From Hyaloscypha bicolor E (Eukaryota > Ascomycota > Leotiomycetes > Helotiales > Hyaloscyphaceae), in assembly GCF_002865645.1 (NCBI RefSeq), contig NW_020194518.1, positions 2,086,393 to 2,150,392 of the forward strand: a stretch of 64,000 nt of DNA. Direction: 5' to 3'. A model generated the notes under the pieces. The model was not told the DNA's origin. It made no database searches and saw nothing but the letters and a program-made list of their open reading frames with translations. A program made the position numbers and the translations under genes. Every line of letters begins with the position of its first letter. The first letter of the stretch is position 1. Positions 37,225 through 52,000 of the stretch are shown one piece after another.

Positions 37225-37650
37225 CCAGAAGATTTGGGAGCGATCCCGACTCGAAAGCAGCAACAGAAGGCTTTGTGGCAGCATTTTCCGTCCTCCTCGA
37301 TGACCGGAGTGGGGCATTCTTCCTCCTGCTACGGGAATGGCTGTACCAAGAATCACTGCGAATATGCGGATCTCTCTGCAGAGGATCCTCAACTTCCGAC
37401 AAGATTGCTTGATGTTAGAAGCCCAGCAAAGTTATTGCCTTGCCACACAGAAGAGCGTGAACGAGGCAAATATATTGCGCTATCTTATAAGTGGGGCACA
37501 GTTCAGACATTTTCCAACAACGCGGGAGAACGTGAACAAATTATGCAGTGGGTTGCAGCTTCTGAATTACCGAAAGCGTTTCGTGATGCGATTGAAGTCA
37601 CGCAGAAGCTTGGAGTCTCTTTCCTCTGGATTGACTCGTTTTGCACCTAA
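37225..37650 (+). pseudogene. Broken HET-domain gene (frameshift and early stop)
   Basis: A clear HET N-terminal block is present: PQLPTRLLDV, YIALSYKWGT, LPKAFRDAIEVTQKLG, FLWIDSFC. Intact proteins then continue with a CIIQD-like motif, but here a TAA stop follows FCT (37648-37650). Upstream, the conserved REWL motif (from 37332) lies in a different frame from CTKNHCEYA (from 37342), so there is a frameshift between them. I could not follow the C-terminal part convincingly to 38.4 kb. HET proteins trigger heterokaryon-incompatibility cell death, and decayed copies are common. The unusual FCT ending could in principle be an intron I did not resolve. Confidence 0.65.
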
Positions 37651-38485
37651 TCTTAAAACATACCAACATCCATTTCCGTGTTTGGACACGAGGTACTGCT
37701 GCTTTAACCTCAGCCGAAACCCTGAGTCCTCGGCACGCTAATAAGTCAGCTAGAGAAGGGGCATCGTCTTCTGCCCCCCCCCGGGAATCGGTTATAGTTT
37801 CCTTGTTGACTATATATTAATATTGCTAACGCCTGCTACCTTAAACACAACCATCCCTTTCAGCATATCAAGATGTCGTGATAACTTCCGTTCTCGTTCC
37901 CTTGTTAAAAGTACTGCGGTCCCAGCTGGAGTCTATTTGTAGCACCGGGCCTTATACCCATCTCGCTTGGATAAAGGGCATAGTAACTATTTTAGACCTA
38001 CCCATCGAAAACACTGATCTTATGTTGTTCCCACAGCCATAGAGCTCCGTTAACAATTTGAATCTTCCTCCTTCGCAGTCACGCTAACACAATGTCTACC
38101 ACACATTCAGTACATTGCATTGAAGACAATGGTAGAAGGTACGTGCGGTTGCATGTCTGGTGAGTAGTTAGCCTATGTGGGCACCGAGTATGATACAAGA
38201 ATCTTGCTAAAACAATTAACTCCTCTATACTATATTACTATTGACATTCAGCCCTTGAAAAATCCGAGGCGGGCGAAATTGTATAAGTTACGATTCAAGA
38301 TCACGAGAAGGAATTCGTAAAAAAACGAGTTTCACTTCGAAAGTTGATGCAACTTTATGGAGATGGGATAGTCTTCCAACGCTATTCAGGCCACCAGGGC
38401 CAGAAATTAGTTGACTTGATATAACCCCAACTTGAAAAGCACATGAAGAAATCCTGGCACTAAGGAATCCTTTAATGCATCAACA
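37651..38485. other. Spacer between the broken and intact HET genes
   Basis: No convincing open frame. May contain decayed 3' sequence of the broken HET gene and the 3' UTR of the minus-strand HET gene. A C-run lies near 37775-37784. Confidence 0.35.
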
Positions 38486-40434
38486 TCAACGGATCTTCAA
38501 AACTTTCATTTCCAAATCTTTCTTCTCTGCATGCATTAATCCATGAACATACGCGAAACCCCTAATATGAAACTCCTCGCCATCTGGACGCAAGACTAAA
38601 GGATACGTGCTTCCACGTGCGACATAAATCACATCTCCCGGTCTAGTTGGAGATATCGAACATCCTATAAATTTGTCTTCAGTAATGAAAAAGCTCGATT
38701 CTGGGTATTTGAAGTCCCAGACTGGTTTGCCGAATAATCGTCCGTCTGCATTTTTGGAATCCTCGGACATGTCGGCTGGTATATACGTGTTGTATATTTC
38801 TTCATCGAGCGCTATCTTCAAGTAGGCGACAAATCGCTGGACTAGAAGTTGCTCGTTTGCAGGGTCGCTCTTCTCATTTAGACCAAAGGAGAACGATGTA
38901 GCAGCGGCGGTGAGTTCGTCGGCACTGAAGGGAACGTGTAACTGGCCATTTCGCATAGTCTTCAGTATCCTTTGCCAAATTTCCTTCAGCGTCTTTCGCC
39001 CCGAATCTGACTCCACCATTGAATTGCAAAAGATATTCTCGTTATAAGGTTCGACGAATTTGATAGGACCAATAATAAATCCAGAGAGAGATAATATGTT
39101 TGATTCCTTGTCAATGGACCAAATTGGACTTGTCTCTCCGGCGGGTCTCCATGGCAATGGCTTGCCAAATCGAAAAGGGTTTCGAAACAGCATAGGTATA
39201 TCCCATCGCGGAACCCATGAAGGATCTTCGACGCCTTGAACGTAGAGCAAAATGTCGGTTGTATCGAAATTTACGAATGCTGCTTCGACAGAATCCCGGT
39301 AAACTTCGGCGGCTGACTTTGAGTAATCAGGCTCCAGCAGCTCTGCTCCCTTTCCAAGTTCCATCATGCCCCGGAGACCATATATTACATCTCTAGGATC
39401 CAAGCTGGAGAAGTTGGATGCAAGGTATAGCATTGAAAGCCAATTCTTTGGCAGCACTAGATCTGTCGTCACAGTTGCTGCCCACCAGCAATACGCATTC
39501 GTGAAGCCAAATGCTTTCGAGAACGCAGTTTCCATTGTGATATAGCACGCAACCAGACTAACTCGATCCCACAAGACCTCCTCACGGCCACAGTGAAGCA
39601 AACGCTCTTTATTAGCGTTCACTTCTTGGATAGCCCATACCCGAGTAAAGTAAGGATGCTTGTAGAACCAAAGTAGGGACTTCCACATGGCTTCAGTGCT
39701 AAATTCGCATTCATTTGGCACGGGAATAACCTCGCCAGCTGTAGCCATGATTTTTTGGTAAAGATTTTCCTCTGAATAGAGATCCGAGACTTGAATTCCA
39801 AGCTTTTGACACAAGAAGTCCGATATTGTGATGATAGAGTCTACTGCGACTCTTGCCTGGTGGTCCTCCGAATCTGGCCCGACCCAGATGAGGACGGTCT
39901 TCGCCTTCTGATAGATCTTCCGCATTTGGGTGACTTGGTAGCCACGTTCAGGGGTATCTGTTTGATTGATACTATTTCGGAACAAATCGTCAGACTCAAG
40001 AAAGCAGATGTGGGATTTGTAGACGTGAAAGAACCGTTCAACATCAAACCGACTGCTTTTGAGAGTCTGGCCTTAATTTAATAGATACCGCAAAGAAAGT
40101 AGCCAGAAGGAAATAGTTGGTCTACTTACCAGATAGCATCGGCCCACAATACTCGAGAGCGATCTTGGTATCGAAAGTGCTTCAATCCCCTCCAAAGATT
40201 CACGGTTACGTCTAAGCTTTTCCCATCGACGATGACTGGAGCTCTGGCCATTGGATCGCCCCAAGCATAGGATATTGCTTCGTATACCGGTAAGTCGGCC
40301 CAATGTACACTGCGTAACAGACAAGATATTGGATCGCCTTCCACGCCAGACAGAAGCTCAAGTACTCTGAACGACGTCTTTGTAGGCAAAGCCTCATACT
40401 GATATCGCTCCTCGGGATATTCGGCCATTTGCAT
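38486..40434 (-). CDS. HET-domain (heterokaryon incompatibility) protein, two exons, ~596 aa
   Basis: Exon 1 (40434-40130) ends at TG/GTAAGT. Exon 2 (39971-38486) starts with T, restoring the family motif LWADAICINQ across a 158-nt intron. The HET domain (~50-200) shows YEAISYAWGD (51-60), LWADAICINQTD (97-108), QVTQMRKIYQKAKTVLIWVGP and WAIQEV. The C-terminal half ends with the usual FIGCSISPTRPGDVIYVARGSTYPLVLR and YVHGLMHAE block. Members act in non-self recognition after cell fusion and can trigger programmed cell death, usually together with another locus. The gene appears complete, convergent with the broken HET gene, and lies at the edge of the right-hand AT-rich block. Confidence 0.92.
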
Positions 40435-40700
40435 GAGGACGAAATTTCTGTACTAGTATTAGCGTCGGTGATGCCAAGGACCAAAGGTTTTGGCGGAGAA
40501 GTGAGGTTGGATTAATGAACTTAATATGAAACCCGGATGGTGAGGTGGGCATGCGGGGTATGCGGAAAGCCGTGAGAACGTGTACGGAAAGCCGAAAGGA
40601 TCACTCGTCCAAGCGAGAAACGTGATTTAGCGTTTACTGTTCACCCGACCAAAATTCGCCCGCACCTACACTCCGTACCTTCCCTATACATACCATCTCT
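40435..40700. promoter_or_regulatory. Upstream region of the HET gene and edge of the AT-rich block
   Basis: Presumed promoter of the minus-strand HET gene. Composition switches abruptly to very AT-rich at about 40690-40720. GGAAAGCCG occurs twice (about 40562 and 40586). No TATA box assigned. Confidence 0.35.
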
Positions 40701-43700
40701 CTTTCTCACTCTTATACTTATATATAGAAATAAGAATTAAAGAGAGAGAATAAATATTTTAAGTAATAATAAAGGCTTAGAAAAGGGTAAGGGAAAAGCA
40801 GCAAAGTATAAATATAAGCAAATTTTAATAAAATAAATAATTTATATAGATTTTTATAAAATGTAATATATTAATATAAAAAGCAAAACGCAAAATACTA
40901 AATTTAATTTTTATAATTTATTTTATTAAAAATTATTTATATTTATATATTAATATCTTTATTTTAAACTTTTATAATTATTTAAAAAAAATTACATTTT
41001 TTCTCTCTTTTTATATATATAAATATAAGAAAAGTAAAAAGAAACTATATTAAATATTTATATTATATTTTATAAAAAAGTTAAGTATTAAACTTTTAAT
41101 ATTTATTATTATAAATAAAAGCTTGATTTATATATTTAGCTAAAAGCCTATATTAGATTATATAATAGAAATTAGAGCCTTTATTATATAATATACTTCT
41201 TTAGATTAATAAAGTAATTATATATTATTTAGGAATTTTAAATATTTTAAAAAATATAATTTTATTTTTCTTATTTTTTTTTCTTTTAAAGAATTCTATT
41301 TAATTAATTAAATTACTAGTTTTCTTTATATAAAGGCCTAGCTTATAATATTAGAATTCTTTTTCTTTTATTTTTATGAATTAGAAATTATTTATATATA
41401 AAGCTAGAAATAAGAAATATTTAAACTTATATATAAAAAATAAAACTTAAAATAAATAATACTAAAAACAAACTTTATTTAAAACTATTTATAAAACTAT
41501 TACCTTAATAAGACTTTAGAATATATAAAGCTAATAATAGGAAATATTCGAAATTATATATAAAAGCTAAAATATTAGCTTAACTAATTAATATTAAGAA
41601 TTATTTGAATTTTTTTAGATTTAATTTAAAAAAAACCATTAAATTCTTTTATTATATAAAAATTTAGAAATAAGATTTCTAGTAATGAATTAATTAAATA
41701 AATAGCTATATAAAGCCAAAAAGTAAATAAAGCCTTTTTATAATATAATTCTAATAGCTATTAAAGCTAGCTATATAATAAGTAAATTTAATAATAAATC
41801 TAATTATATAAATTAACTAAATTAATAAATATATAATAATTTTAAATCTTTTATAAATATAAATATCGTTTTTATTTTATATATTTCTTTAATTTTCTTT
41901 TATAAAATAATTAAAAGCTTACTTTTGAATTTAATAAGTTTAATAAGAAAAACTTAATTTTATATTTCTAATTTAAAAAACCTCTATAAATAAATCTAGA
42001 AATTAATAAAAAAAAGAAAAGAATTTCGTATAAATTTAAATATTTATCTAAAAAAAGTAATAAGCTAAATATAAAATTAGAATATATCTAGAAAGAAAAG
42101 AATTTATAATTAAAGAATTTTTAAATAAATAGACCTGACTTTTTATAATTTATAAAAGTAATAAAAGGCTTTAAAGAAATTAAACTAAATTTAGTAGAAA
42201 TTAATTTCTTTAAATAAATTCTTAAATAATTTTAATTATTTAATTCTAAAAATAAAAAAATAGAATTAATAAAATAAAATTTAAAAAGAATATTTTAAAG
42301 CTATTATTAAAACTAAATATATAAAAGAATAAAAAAAAGAATTATATAAGAAATATTATTTCTAGCTATAAATAATTAATAATTAATTAATTAAAATCCA
42401 GAATATAAGAGTTTATTATTTGAACTAATTAAATAAAAGTCTAAAAGTTCTTTTTTATCTAAAGCTACTTTATTTATTTAGCTAATAAAATAAGAGCTTA
42501 TTATAAATTATATAAAATAATAATTAAAAAATATTTCTAATTAGATTTTTTAAAATAAAATAAATTAATAAAAAGAAGACTTTATATTTAATATAACTAA
42601 AATAATTACTTTATATATAATTATTAAATAAAGCTATATTTGAGTCTTTTTTAAGCTAATAAATTAAAAGAAAAAAATAGCTAAAAATAAAGATATTAAA
42701 AATAACTTTAAAAAAATAAAGGCATTTCGGGAAAAGAATAATAATAGTTTAAATAAGAATAGAAATAAGAATAAAAATAAGAATAGAAATAAGAATAGAA
42801 ATGAGAATAGAAATGAGAATAGAAATAAGAATAGAAATAAGAGTAGAAATAAGAATAAAGAAAACTCGAATTTATATAATTTAAAAAAAGACTAGTTTTT
42901 AATAAAAGTTATATTAATTAAAAAAAAAATATATAATTAGATTTTATTTTCTTATATTAGTAATAATTAATAGAAAATGCTTTATATAAATTTTTATTAA
43001 TATTAAATATATATTATATAAAATAATTAGTTCTTTTTTCATTAATTAATATAACTTTTATTATATACTAATTACTTTTAAGAAAATAATACTAGATATA
43101 ATTAAAGAAATAATAGTATTTAATATGAAGATTAATAATTATTATAAATTTTATATTTTTCTTTATATAATTCTTAAAATTTTTAACTCAAATATAAATT
43201 TAAATATATAATAGCTTTATTTATAAAACATGCGAATTTATAATTCGAGATTAGAATTATTTATTTTATTATTAAAAACCGTAATATAAGATAAAATAAA
43301 TAAATTATTAGTTTTTAGTTTATGAATAATAAATTATATATAAGTTTTAATAACTTAATTTTTTATTTAATAAAAAGAAATAAAAAGAAATATATAAAAG
43401 GCTTTAATTTAAAAAAAGAAAAGTAATTTTTATATAAAGCTTTAAAAATAATATAAAGGATTTTGAAAGATATTTTATTTATTTAAAGCTAATAAATTTA
43501 TTATATTATAAGACTTATTATAAAATATATTTTAAAATAAACTTTTAGTATTATAAAAAATACTTATAGAATTATTAAATAAAGAATTTATTTAAATAAA
43601 CTATTTTTTTAAATTTTTAAATTTTTTTTTTATATAAGAATTTAGTAAAGAATTACGATTTTATATAAATTATTAGAGCCTAAATAAATTATTAGAGCCT

Positions 43701-45720
43701 AAATAAATTTATAAAAGAGAATTTATATTTATTTTTATTAATTTATGAAATTCTTTAAAATTTTAAAAAAATAAAATAATTTATAAAACTTAATATTATA
43801 GCGAATTTTTATAAAATATATATTATTAAAAAAAATTAAAAAAATAGCTTTTTATATAAAATATAAATTTTATAAATAATTAATAATCTTTTTTAATTTA
43901 ATAAATATCTTAATTAAATTCTTAGAAATTTTCTAAATAAGTTTTATTTTATTTATATAAATAATATTTGAATTTATTTATTAGAATTAAAAAAAAGCAT
44001 TATAAATATATATAAAAAGTTTTTTAATAACTTTAAAAAATAAGTTTATAACTAAATATTAATAAATACGAATTTAAGATTAAATTAATAAAATATTTGA
44101 AATTTATTATAAAAGCCAAAAGAAGTGTTTATATAAATCTAATAAAAGTTAAAGCTATTCTGAATTAAAAGGCTTCGAAATTAATAAAAGATATATAGAA
44201 TTTATTAATTTTATTAATATTTTATTCGAGAATTCTTAGAAATTATTTAATTTTATATATTAAAATAAAATATTTTTATAAATAAAACAAAAGCTATTTT
44301 TTAAAAACTTAAAAGAATATTTATTTTAGCTTTAATATTTATATAATTTAATTATAATCAGAAAATAACTTTTTTAAATAAATTCTTTTAAATAAAATAT
44401 AAATAATATTATTATATAAATTAATAAAAAAAATAGTTTATAATTTTATATTTTTTTCAAGAAAAATAATTCTATAATATATAATTATAAAATTTATAAT
44501 AAAGAAATAAAATATAAAATAAAAAAAAATATTTATTAATTTGAGATTTAAATAAATTATAAAGATTTATTAAATAATAAATAAAATAGTTTCTAAAATT
44601 ATAATTTTAGAAAATAATAATAATAAATAAATATAATTTTTATAATAAAGAAAGAAATAATTATTAATAATTTCTCGAAAAACTTAATTCTTATAATATT
44701 AATAGAAATAAAAAAATAAATTAAAAAGAAGTTTATTAAATTTTCTAAATCCGGCTTAAAAAATCGAAATTAAAAAAAAAATTTAATTAAGAAATTAGTA
44801 AAATATAAAAGCCTAACTTATAAATATAAATTAATAAAAAAATATAAAAGATAAAATAGAATTTCTTTTAGAATAAAAAGAATTTCCTAAATTAAAATTA
44901 AAAAGCCGAGAATAAAACAAGAATTATATTAATAATAAATAAAAAAGTAAATAAAAAATAATATTTAAGATATATTAAAGAAATATTAGTATAATATTTT
45001 TCAAAAAAACAAGCTATATTAGATTATAATTAAAGTAATATAAAAAAAGAAATATTTATTATTTTAATTAAAATAATTTCTTTTTTTAAAATAATAATAA
45101 TTTCCTAAATTAAAAAAGCTTTATATAAAACTAATTTAATTTAGTATAATTATTTAAAATAAAATATTATAAATACTTTTTTTATATAATAATTCTTTTA
45201 GCTAAATATATTAGTTTATATATTATTATAATATTTATAAGAAAAATAAATTTTAAAGAAATTATTATTAGAGATTTCTAAAGCTTTTTTTTATTTTAAA
45301 TTAAATTTAATAAAAGATTTTAATTAATTTTATAATAAAATTTTTACTAAATAAAAAATATATTAAAATAATTATTATTATAAATTATTTAAAAAAAGAT
45401 ATAATATTTAAATCTATAATAAATATAATAATAATAATAATTTCTAATTAAAAAAAGTAATTTATAAAAATATTATAAGCTAAAATATATAAATTATTAG
45501 ATATTATTTATTAATTATTTATAATATATTATATTAAAATTAATAAGTTTATAAAAATAATTAGATAATTAAAACTTTTATTTTTTATTTTTATAAATTA
45601 TAATTAAATAAATTAAATAACTTTCTTATTATATATTAAATTAGTAATTAATAATTAAGATATTTTATTTCTAGAAATTGGTTTATTTTTTCTATTTTAT
45701 AAATATTATATTAAGCTAAT
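40701..45720 (+). mobile_element. Heavily decayed Ty3/Gypsy retrotransposon remnant 4 (plus strand)
   Basis: Extremely AT-rich, with Gypsy pol still readable in pieces on the plus strand. A reverse transcriptase C-terminal region lies at about 44.05-44.25 kb, with FINLNLRLN-like wording and then a FYRRFIREF-like block seen as FY-stop-YFIREF near 44205-44235. RNase H wording (FFQEKQFYNIQL followed by NL, where PVAFFSRKN...NYEIYDKE is usual) lies near 44450-44520. Stops replace Gln codons. No LTR pair found; boundaries are not determined, and the right side is cut by Gypsy element 2. Confidence 0.6.
42751..42860. repeat. 12-bp tandem repeat (AGAAATAAGAAT-type), about 9 copies
   Basis: Successive AGAAATAAGAAT or AGAAATGAGAAT units. 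The 12-bp period keeps a reading frame (Asn/Arg/Lys-rich on the plus strand) and lies upstream of the Gypsy pol remnant, so it may be part of a decayed gag. Confidence 0.75.
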
Positions 45721-46050
45721 TATAAGATATGTAATAACAGGGTAATATATAAGTAGTTAAGGTAAATAAACTATAAAGTAATACTTGCAAGTATAACTAA
45801 TTCTAAGTATTAATTCTAATAAAGACTAATTAATACCCTTTTCCAAAGCTAGAAATATCTCTTTATATATTTCCTAGTATTTAGCTAAGCCTATAAAGCA
45901 CTTTACTTAACTAGGAAATATAATCTCATATAATTTGTATAATTCTAATTACCTATATAATTCCAATTATAAGCTTTATCTAAAATAGGAAACTAGATCT
46001 ATAATATCTAATACCTATCTATATACTATTATATATATTTATTATATTAA
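45721..46050 (-). repeat. 3' LTR of Gypsy element 2
   Basis: About 330 bp, directly repeated at 52436-52765 with a constant offset of 6715 bp from end to end. Differences are mainly transitions. The adjoining interior at 46051-46080 reads, on the minus strand, GGGCCCAGAGGAGAAG, a good polypurine tract. Confidence 0.85.
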
Positions 46051-49000
46051 CTTCTCCTCTGGGCCCTTGTTCTTAAGAGGCCTAAGAAAACTGCAAATAG
46101 CTTTATAAATAATTCCCTGAAATCTTTCTGGCTATTAGTTCTCTCTAAAAACTTCCCATAATTATCCTATTATTATATTAGGTAATAGACTTAAGAATAT
46201 AGTTTACTAATCCTATCTAGCTAACCCGTAAATTGCCTCTAGTAATTTCTCCTTATAAAAGTAGTATGGGTATAGTATATACTATTAGACAGGAAGCTTT
46301 TCTTCTAATTAGTTTATAAATCCTAACTTAGCCTCTATTTATAAATAAATTATTACTTTATAGGCCCAAAAGCTTGGAAAAGTTAATCCGATCTTCTGGT
46401 TTATTTATAAATCCCTTCTTTAGAATTTTCTGGATATTTCTAATATAGAACTAGTTCCGAATTCGTAATTACTATTTAGAGAGAGAATATTATAAAAAGG
46501 CCTCTCTTTTCCTACTAACTAATCTTCTCTTTCCTTAACTATAATACTATATCTAGCTTCTTCTTATTTCTTGCCTTTTTTCTTTAAGCCTTCTTTAAGC
46601 TTCTTTAAGCTCCTTTAAGCTTTATTTAAGCTTTATTTAAGTTCTCTTCTAATTCCCTTTTTTATTTCTTTATTTATTAAGATAAATATTTCTCTTAGTA
46701 CTTATTAGCCTATTACTACTAATTTAGCTAATATTTTTATATTCTTAATTTGCTCTTACTATCTTTAATATTTCAAGAATATTACCAAGTTTCCTGACCT
46801 TACTTATATTAAGAGTAATAATTACTTAGTATATAATTACTATTATTCTAAGAATAAGAAATATAATTCTATAAGTTATAATTTCTTTTATTTATTTCTT
46901 ATTCTAATATTATTTAAGGTTTCTTAAGTATATATAATATAGTTAAACCGCCTTCTTTAAGCTATTAATATATATAAATATCTTTCCTATTCTTTACTTA
47001 AAAGAGAAAAAGCTATTATTATTCTTCTTTTATACTAAATAATATATACTTCTTGTATTAAAGCTATTATTTAAGGCTAACGGATTCCCCTAATAATTCA
47101 AGAAATAAATCAAGTAATTCTTATTAGCTTAATATAAGTATAAAATACTTTTAATAATATAGTTAATATTCTTTAGTATTAAGTAAGCTTATTTCTTTCT
47201 CGTTTCTTACTAATAGCTAATAGCTTTATAAGCTAATTTATTACCTATTTCTCGAGAGAATTCTAATAAAAATAATAATAAGAATAATAGAAAATAGTTA
47301 TAAGAATAGAATATTTATAAGATATAGAAATTAGAGTTTTTAGAGTTTTTAATAATTTTTATATAATTTTTTCAAGAATAAATATATGGTTTTTAATAGT
47401 TTCCTAATAAAAGTATTTATTTTTTATATCTCTATTTAACTAATAATATTATAATATTACTCTTTTTTAAGAATTCTTATAATTCTTGAACTATATTCTC
47501 TAGATTACTTAATAGTTCCTATATATTATCTACTAGTAAATAGCCTTTCTAATAAACGAGATACTTTCTTTCTTTTCTGCTTTCTTTATAGGCTATAATA
47601 GATTTTACCTCGAATTCTTCTTTGCCCTTAATCTCGACTAGTTCTAGTTCTATTATAGTACTAGCTTATAGGTACTATAATTCTAAAAAAGAAATATAGA
47701 AAATATTATAGATCTAATATAATAATAGTAATTTTAAGTAATATATTTATTTATATATTCCTATAACTTCTAGAACTTTAAAAGGGCCGAGATATCTATT
47801 TACTAGCTTTATACTAGGTTATAGCTATTAAATATTCTTTATATAAAGTATAACTTTATTATATATATTAAATTCCTTATTAATATATTTCTTATTATAA
47901 TACTTTTTCTATATATTTACTACTTCTTATTATTACTTCTCTAATACTTTTCATTTTACTTAAATCCTCTATATTCTTTTTTATATTACTAGTACTTCTT
48001 TTTCTAGAATATTATTCTTAATATATAGTTTAATACTAGGATAAAATCCGTATAATATATAAAATAAAGAAATTCTTATTATTAAATATATAAAGTTATT
48101 ATATATAAATTCTATAAAAGCAAGCTTTATTACCTAGTTATCCTACTAGTAGCTAGTATAGTATCTTAAGTACTATTCTAAAGTTTGGTTTAGATTCTTT
48201 ATTTATCTATTAGTTTATAAGTAAAATATTATATTTAACTATTATTAAACCTTTAAATAAAAGTATAAACTTGACTAGAACTTGCTTATAAAAATAGATC
48301 CTTTATTAAAGATTATATTTATAGATATACTAAAGTCTTTAATAATATAATATATAAATAGCTCTATTAACTCAAGAGCTGAGATCTCTTTAGTAATCGG
48401 AATATATTATATTATTTTCGTATATCTATTAATAATAATAAATATAGAATTATATGCCTTATTATAAAACCTAAAAAGAAGTAGTTCTATAATAAAGTTT
48501 ATAGTAATTTCTTATTATAGCTTAGAAAAAAAGAGAAATAAACTAAGTATACTATATAATAAATATCTTTTTACCTTAATTCATTAATATATAAGGCAAG
48601 TTCTAATATAGTTTTTTATATTTATTTTTATACTTTACTAGAAGTACTTTCTCTAGAGAATCTCTAGTATCTCACTAGTACTAAAATACCTATTTATAGG
48701 ATTATTATAATTGGCTTATAGTAATTCTTTTTTAAAAGCCGGCTTATTTAGTATATAGATAGTACTCTAATATCTTAATAACCCAGATATATTAAGTTCC
48801 CAAGTCTTAATAGCTTTAGTAAAAATCCCCTTTAAGAACTATTTATATTACCAGTATTATACTAATAGATTAAGCCTTTAGTACTATAATAGTAGTTTAA
48901 ATAGTATCTCTTTGCCTTTCTTATATACTATTTTGAACCTAGTTACTCATATAGCTAGAATCTGTAATATATACTATTTATAACTAGCTATACTAGTAAT

Positions 49001-52000
49001 AGGCTAAAGTAGTAGTATCTCCGGTACTATTTCATTACTAAAATAGACTTCTCTTTCGGAATTCCTTAGTATCTTGCTAATTAAGAAGTACTTATTTCCT
49101 TTTTCCTAGACCTTAAATTATAGTATTATAGAAATAGTATAGTATTCTATTATTATTACTTATAAGGCTCTCTATTCTATATTCTATAGCTTATTATAAA
49201 ACATAAATAGTAAAGTATTTTTATTTATACCTATTATAAAGTCTAGCCTTCTTAATAGCCTATTAATAGAGTTACTATATCCCGGCTAATATTCTAAAAC
49301 AAAGTTAAAAATAGCTAGCTTCTTTATCTATCTTATCTATTAACTATTTAGTTTTCTCTTAGTTATAAAATATTTCAAGTTATTATAATCTATTTTAATA
49401 ATAATAGTATACTAGATATATACTAGGTAATACTACTAAGTACGGAATACTAGAATAATAGCCAAGAGCTTAGAATTATATATCTTATATCTACTCTTAA
49501 TTATAGTTATCTTTTTTAAATAGAAAATAATAAAGTATTACCTAACTTTTGCTCTCTTACTAAAGAGTTAGGAAATCATATCTATAACTATAAATCCTGA
49601 AATATCTGTTTCTATATAAATCTTTAAGGCTAGATTAAAATAATAAAGAATTAGTACTATTATAAATATAATTTATAGCTCCTTAAAAGCCCTATCTACC
49701 TTGTCTATCTAGCTAAAATAATATTATAGGTTTCTACTAGTTTTTAATAAATTAGTTAATTCTTTTATTATCCTAAAGTATCTATAAATAAACCTCTAGT
49801 AAAAGTTAGTAAAACCCAGAAATACTTGAACTTCTCGAATATTATTTTTTAGGGCCGGCTATTTCCTAATAGCTATAACCCTACTAGTTTCTATTTCTAT
49901 ATTATCTGGGCTAATTATAAATTCCAGGAACTTTATTCTTTCTATATTAAACTCGCATTTTGCCAAGTTTATAAAGAGCTAGTATTATTATAACTACTCG
50001 AATATATATTAGACTACTATTATATACTATTCTGGGTTCTCTAAATAAATCAGAATATTATCTAGATAAACTATATAGATAATATTTATAAGACCTACTA
50101 GTATATAGTTAATATATACCTGGAATATTACTAGAGTATTAGATAGTCTAAAAAATATAATATAATACTTAAAATATCTATAGTATATTCGGAATACTAT
50201 TTTCTACTTATTATCTTCCCGTATTCGTAACTAATAATAAGTATTTTTTAGGTCTAGCTTCATATATATCTTTATTCTATAAAGCCTATCTATAGTCTTA
50301 TTAATAAGTAATAATAGTATTTGGTTTTTAATAATAATCCTATTTAGATTCCGGTAATTAATATATAGATATAGGCCGCCTTCTTTCTTTAGAACAAATA
50401 TAATTAGAGTACTAGCTAGGCTAATAAAATAACGAATCTATCTCTTTTCTAGACTAGTATTAAAATATTCCTAAAGAACTTTAAGCTTCCTTTCTAATAA
50501 AGTATATATAAGACTATATAGTAATTAGAATCCTGATTTTAGATCTATATAATATTTCATTATATAATAATTAGGTAATATACCTATAGCCTTTATAGAG
50601 AATACTTAGAAAAAATCCCAATACTTTTTGAGAAGTATAACTATTCTATTAGTAGTAATAGTAATAACCCTTTAGCTATCTATTATAGGATAAGTAGTTA
50701 ATAGAAAAACATATATCTTATATTTTACTACTTTAGTAAACTTTCTAATATTTAGAACTTTAACTTTCTATAATTAAATCTGGTATTTCTATATTATTTC
50801 TCTAAAGGAAATCAGGAAGTTAATCTAGTAAAGCTATAAAAATCCAAGTATTATATTAATATAGTTTAGATTAAAATCATATAATATAAAATATATATTA
50901 GTCTTTCTTTAATTCCCTAATATATTCTCGATAGTAATTCCAAGAATATAATTTCTATATAAATAGATTCTCTTTTCTTCTAGTAAGAATAAGGGAATTA
51001 CCCTTAATATTAATAAAATACCTATATCTAAAGCTAATCTCCTCTTTATATAATTAGCCTCTATACCCGAGTCTACTAATACTCTAACCCTTTACTTATC
51101 TTTCTTTATCTTAATAGTAATTTCAATTACTATTCTCGTTTTAGGAGCCTTACTTTCTATAGTATAAATAAGTATAACTATTATAGGGTATACTTATTTC
51201 CCGGCTTCTTTAGTTCTAGATACTTATATAATTTATAACCAGACTTATTATAGTTATAGCAAGTCGGTTTTCCTTAATTAGGACAAGTAGTAATATAATA
51301 ATTCTTTTTCTAGTAAATAAAGCAAATTATATCCGGTCTTATAGATTCTAATACAAGTACTATATTAAACTCTATTACTATATCTTTACTACTTCGGTTT
51401 TATAAACCTCATAATAGAGATATATTTCTCTTTTATTTCTTTTTATTATTTCTTTTCTCTTTTCTCTTATTTCCTTTCTTTTACTATCTTATTAGCTTAT
51501 TATTATATTCCCGTTAAATAAATAGGTTTAAATTATTTTTAACTCTTATAATAACAGAAATAAGCTTCTCTTTTTCTTATAAAATATTTCCTTAATAATT
51601 AATCTTATCTCGGATCTCCTGTCTCAAGTTACTAAATAAGTTATCCTGCTCTTATAATAAACTCATATATTCTAAGTTATCTAATAGGCTATCTAAGTAA
51701 GATATAAAGCTTTAGATATTCTAGCCTAGCTATTATTTAGTATTTTTAAACTTAGTAAGAGTATTATTATTATAGTTCTCCGGATCCAAGATAAAATCCT
51801 TTATAAATTTAATAAAGGTTTCCTAATTTATAATATTAATATTTACTAATTACTTCCTATATTTCCAGATATCTCTGGCTATATTCTTAAAATAGGAAAT
51901 ATAATATATAACCTTTACTATATTAGTAGTCTAGGTAATCCTACTATTTTTATATTATTTTAACTTTGCCTAATAAAAGAAGTCCTGGGCTTCTTTAATA

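Noticed and set aside
20795..40434. Secondary-metabolite gene cluster
   Set aside because: No synthase, P450 or transporter genes; the hydrolase stands alone among housekeeping and HET genes.
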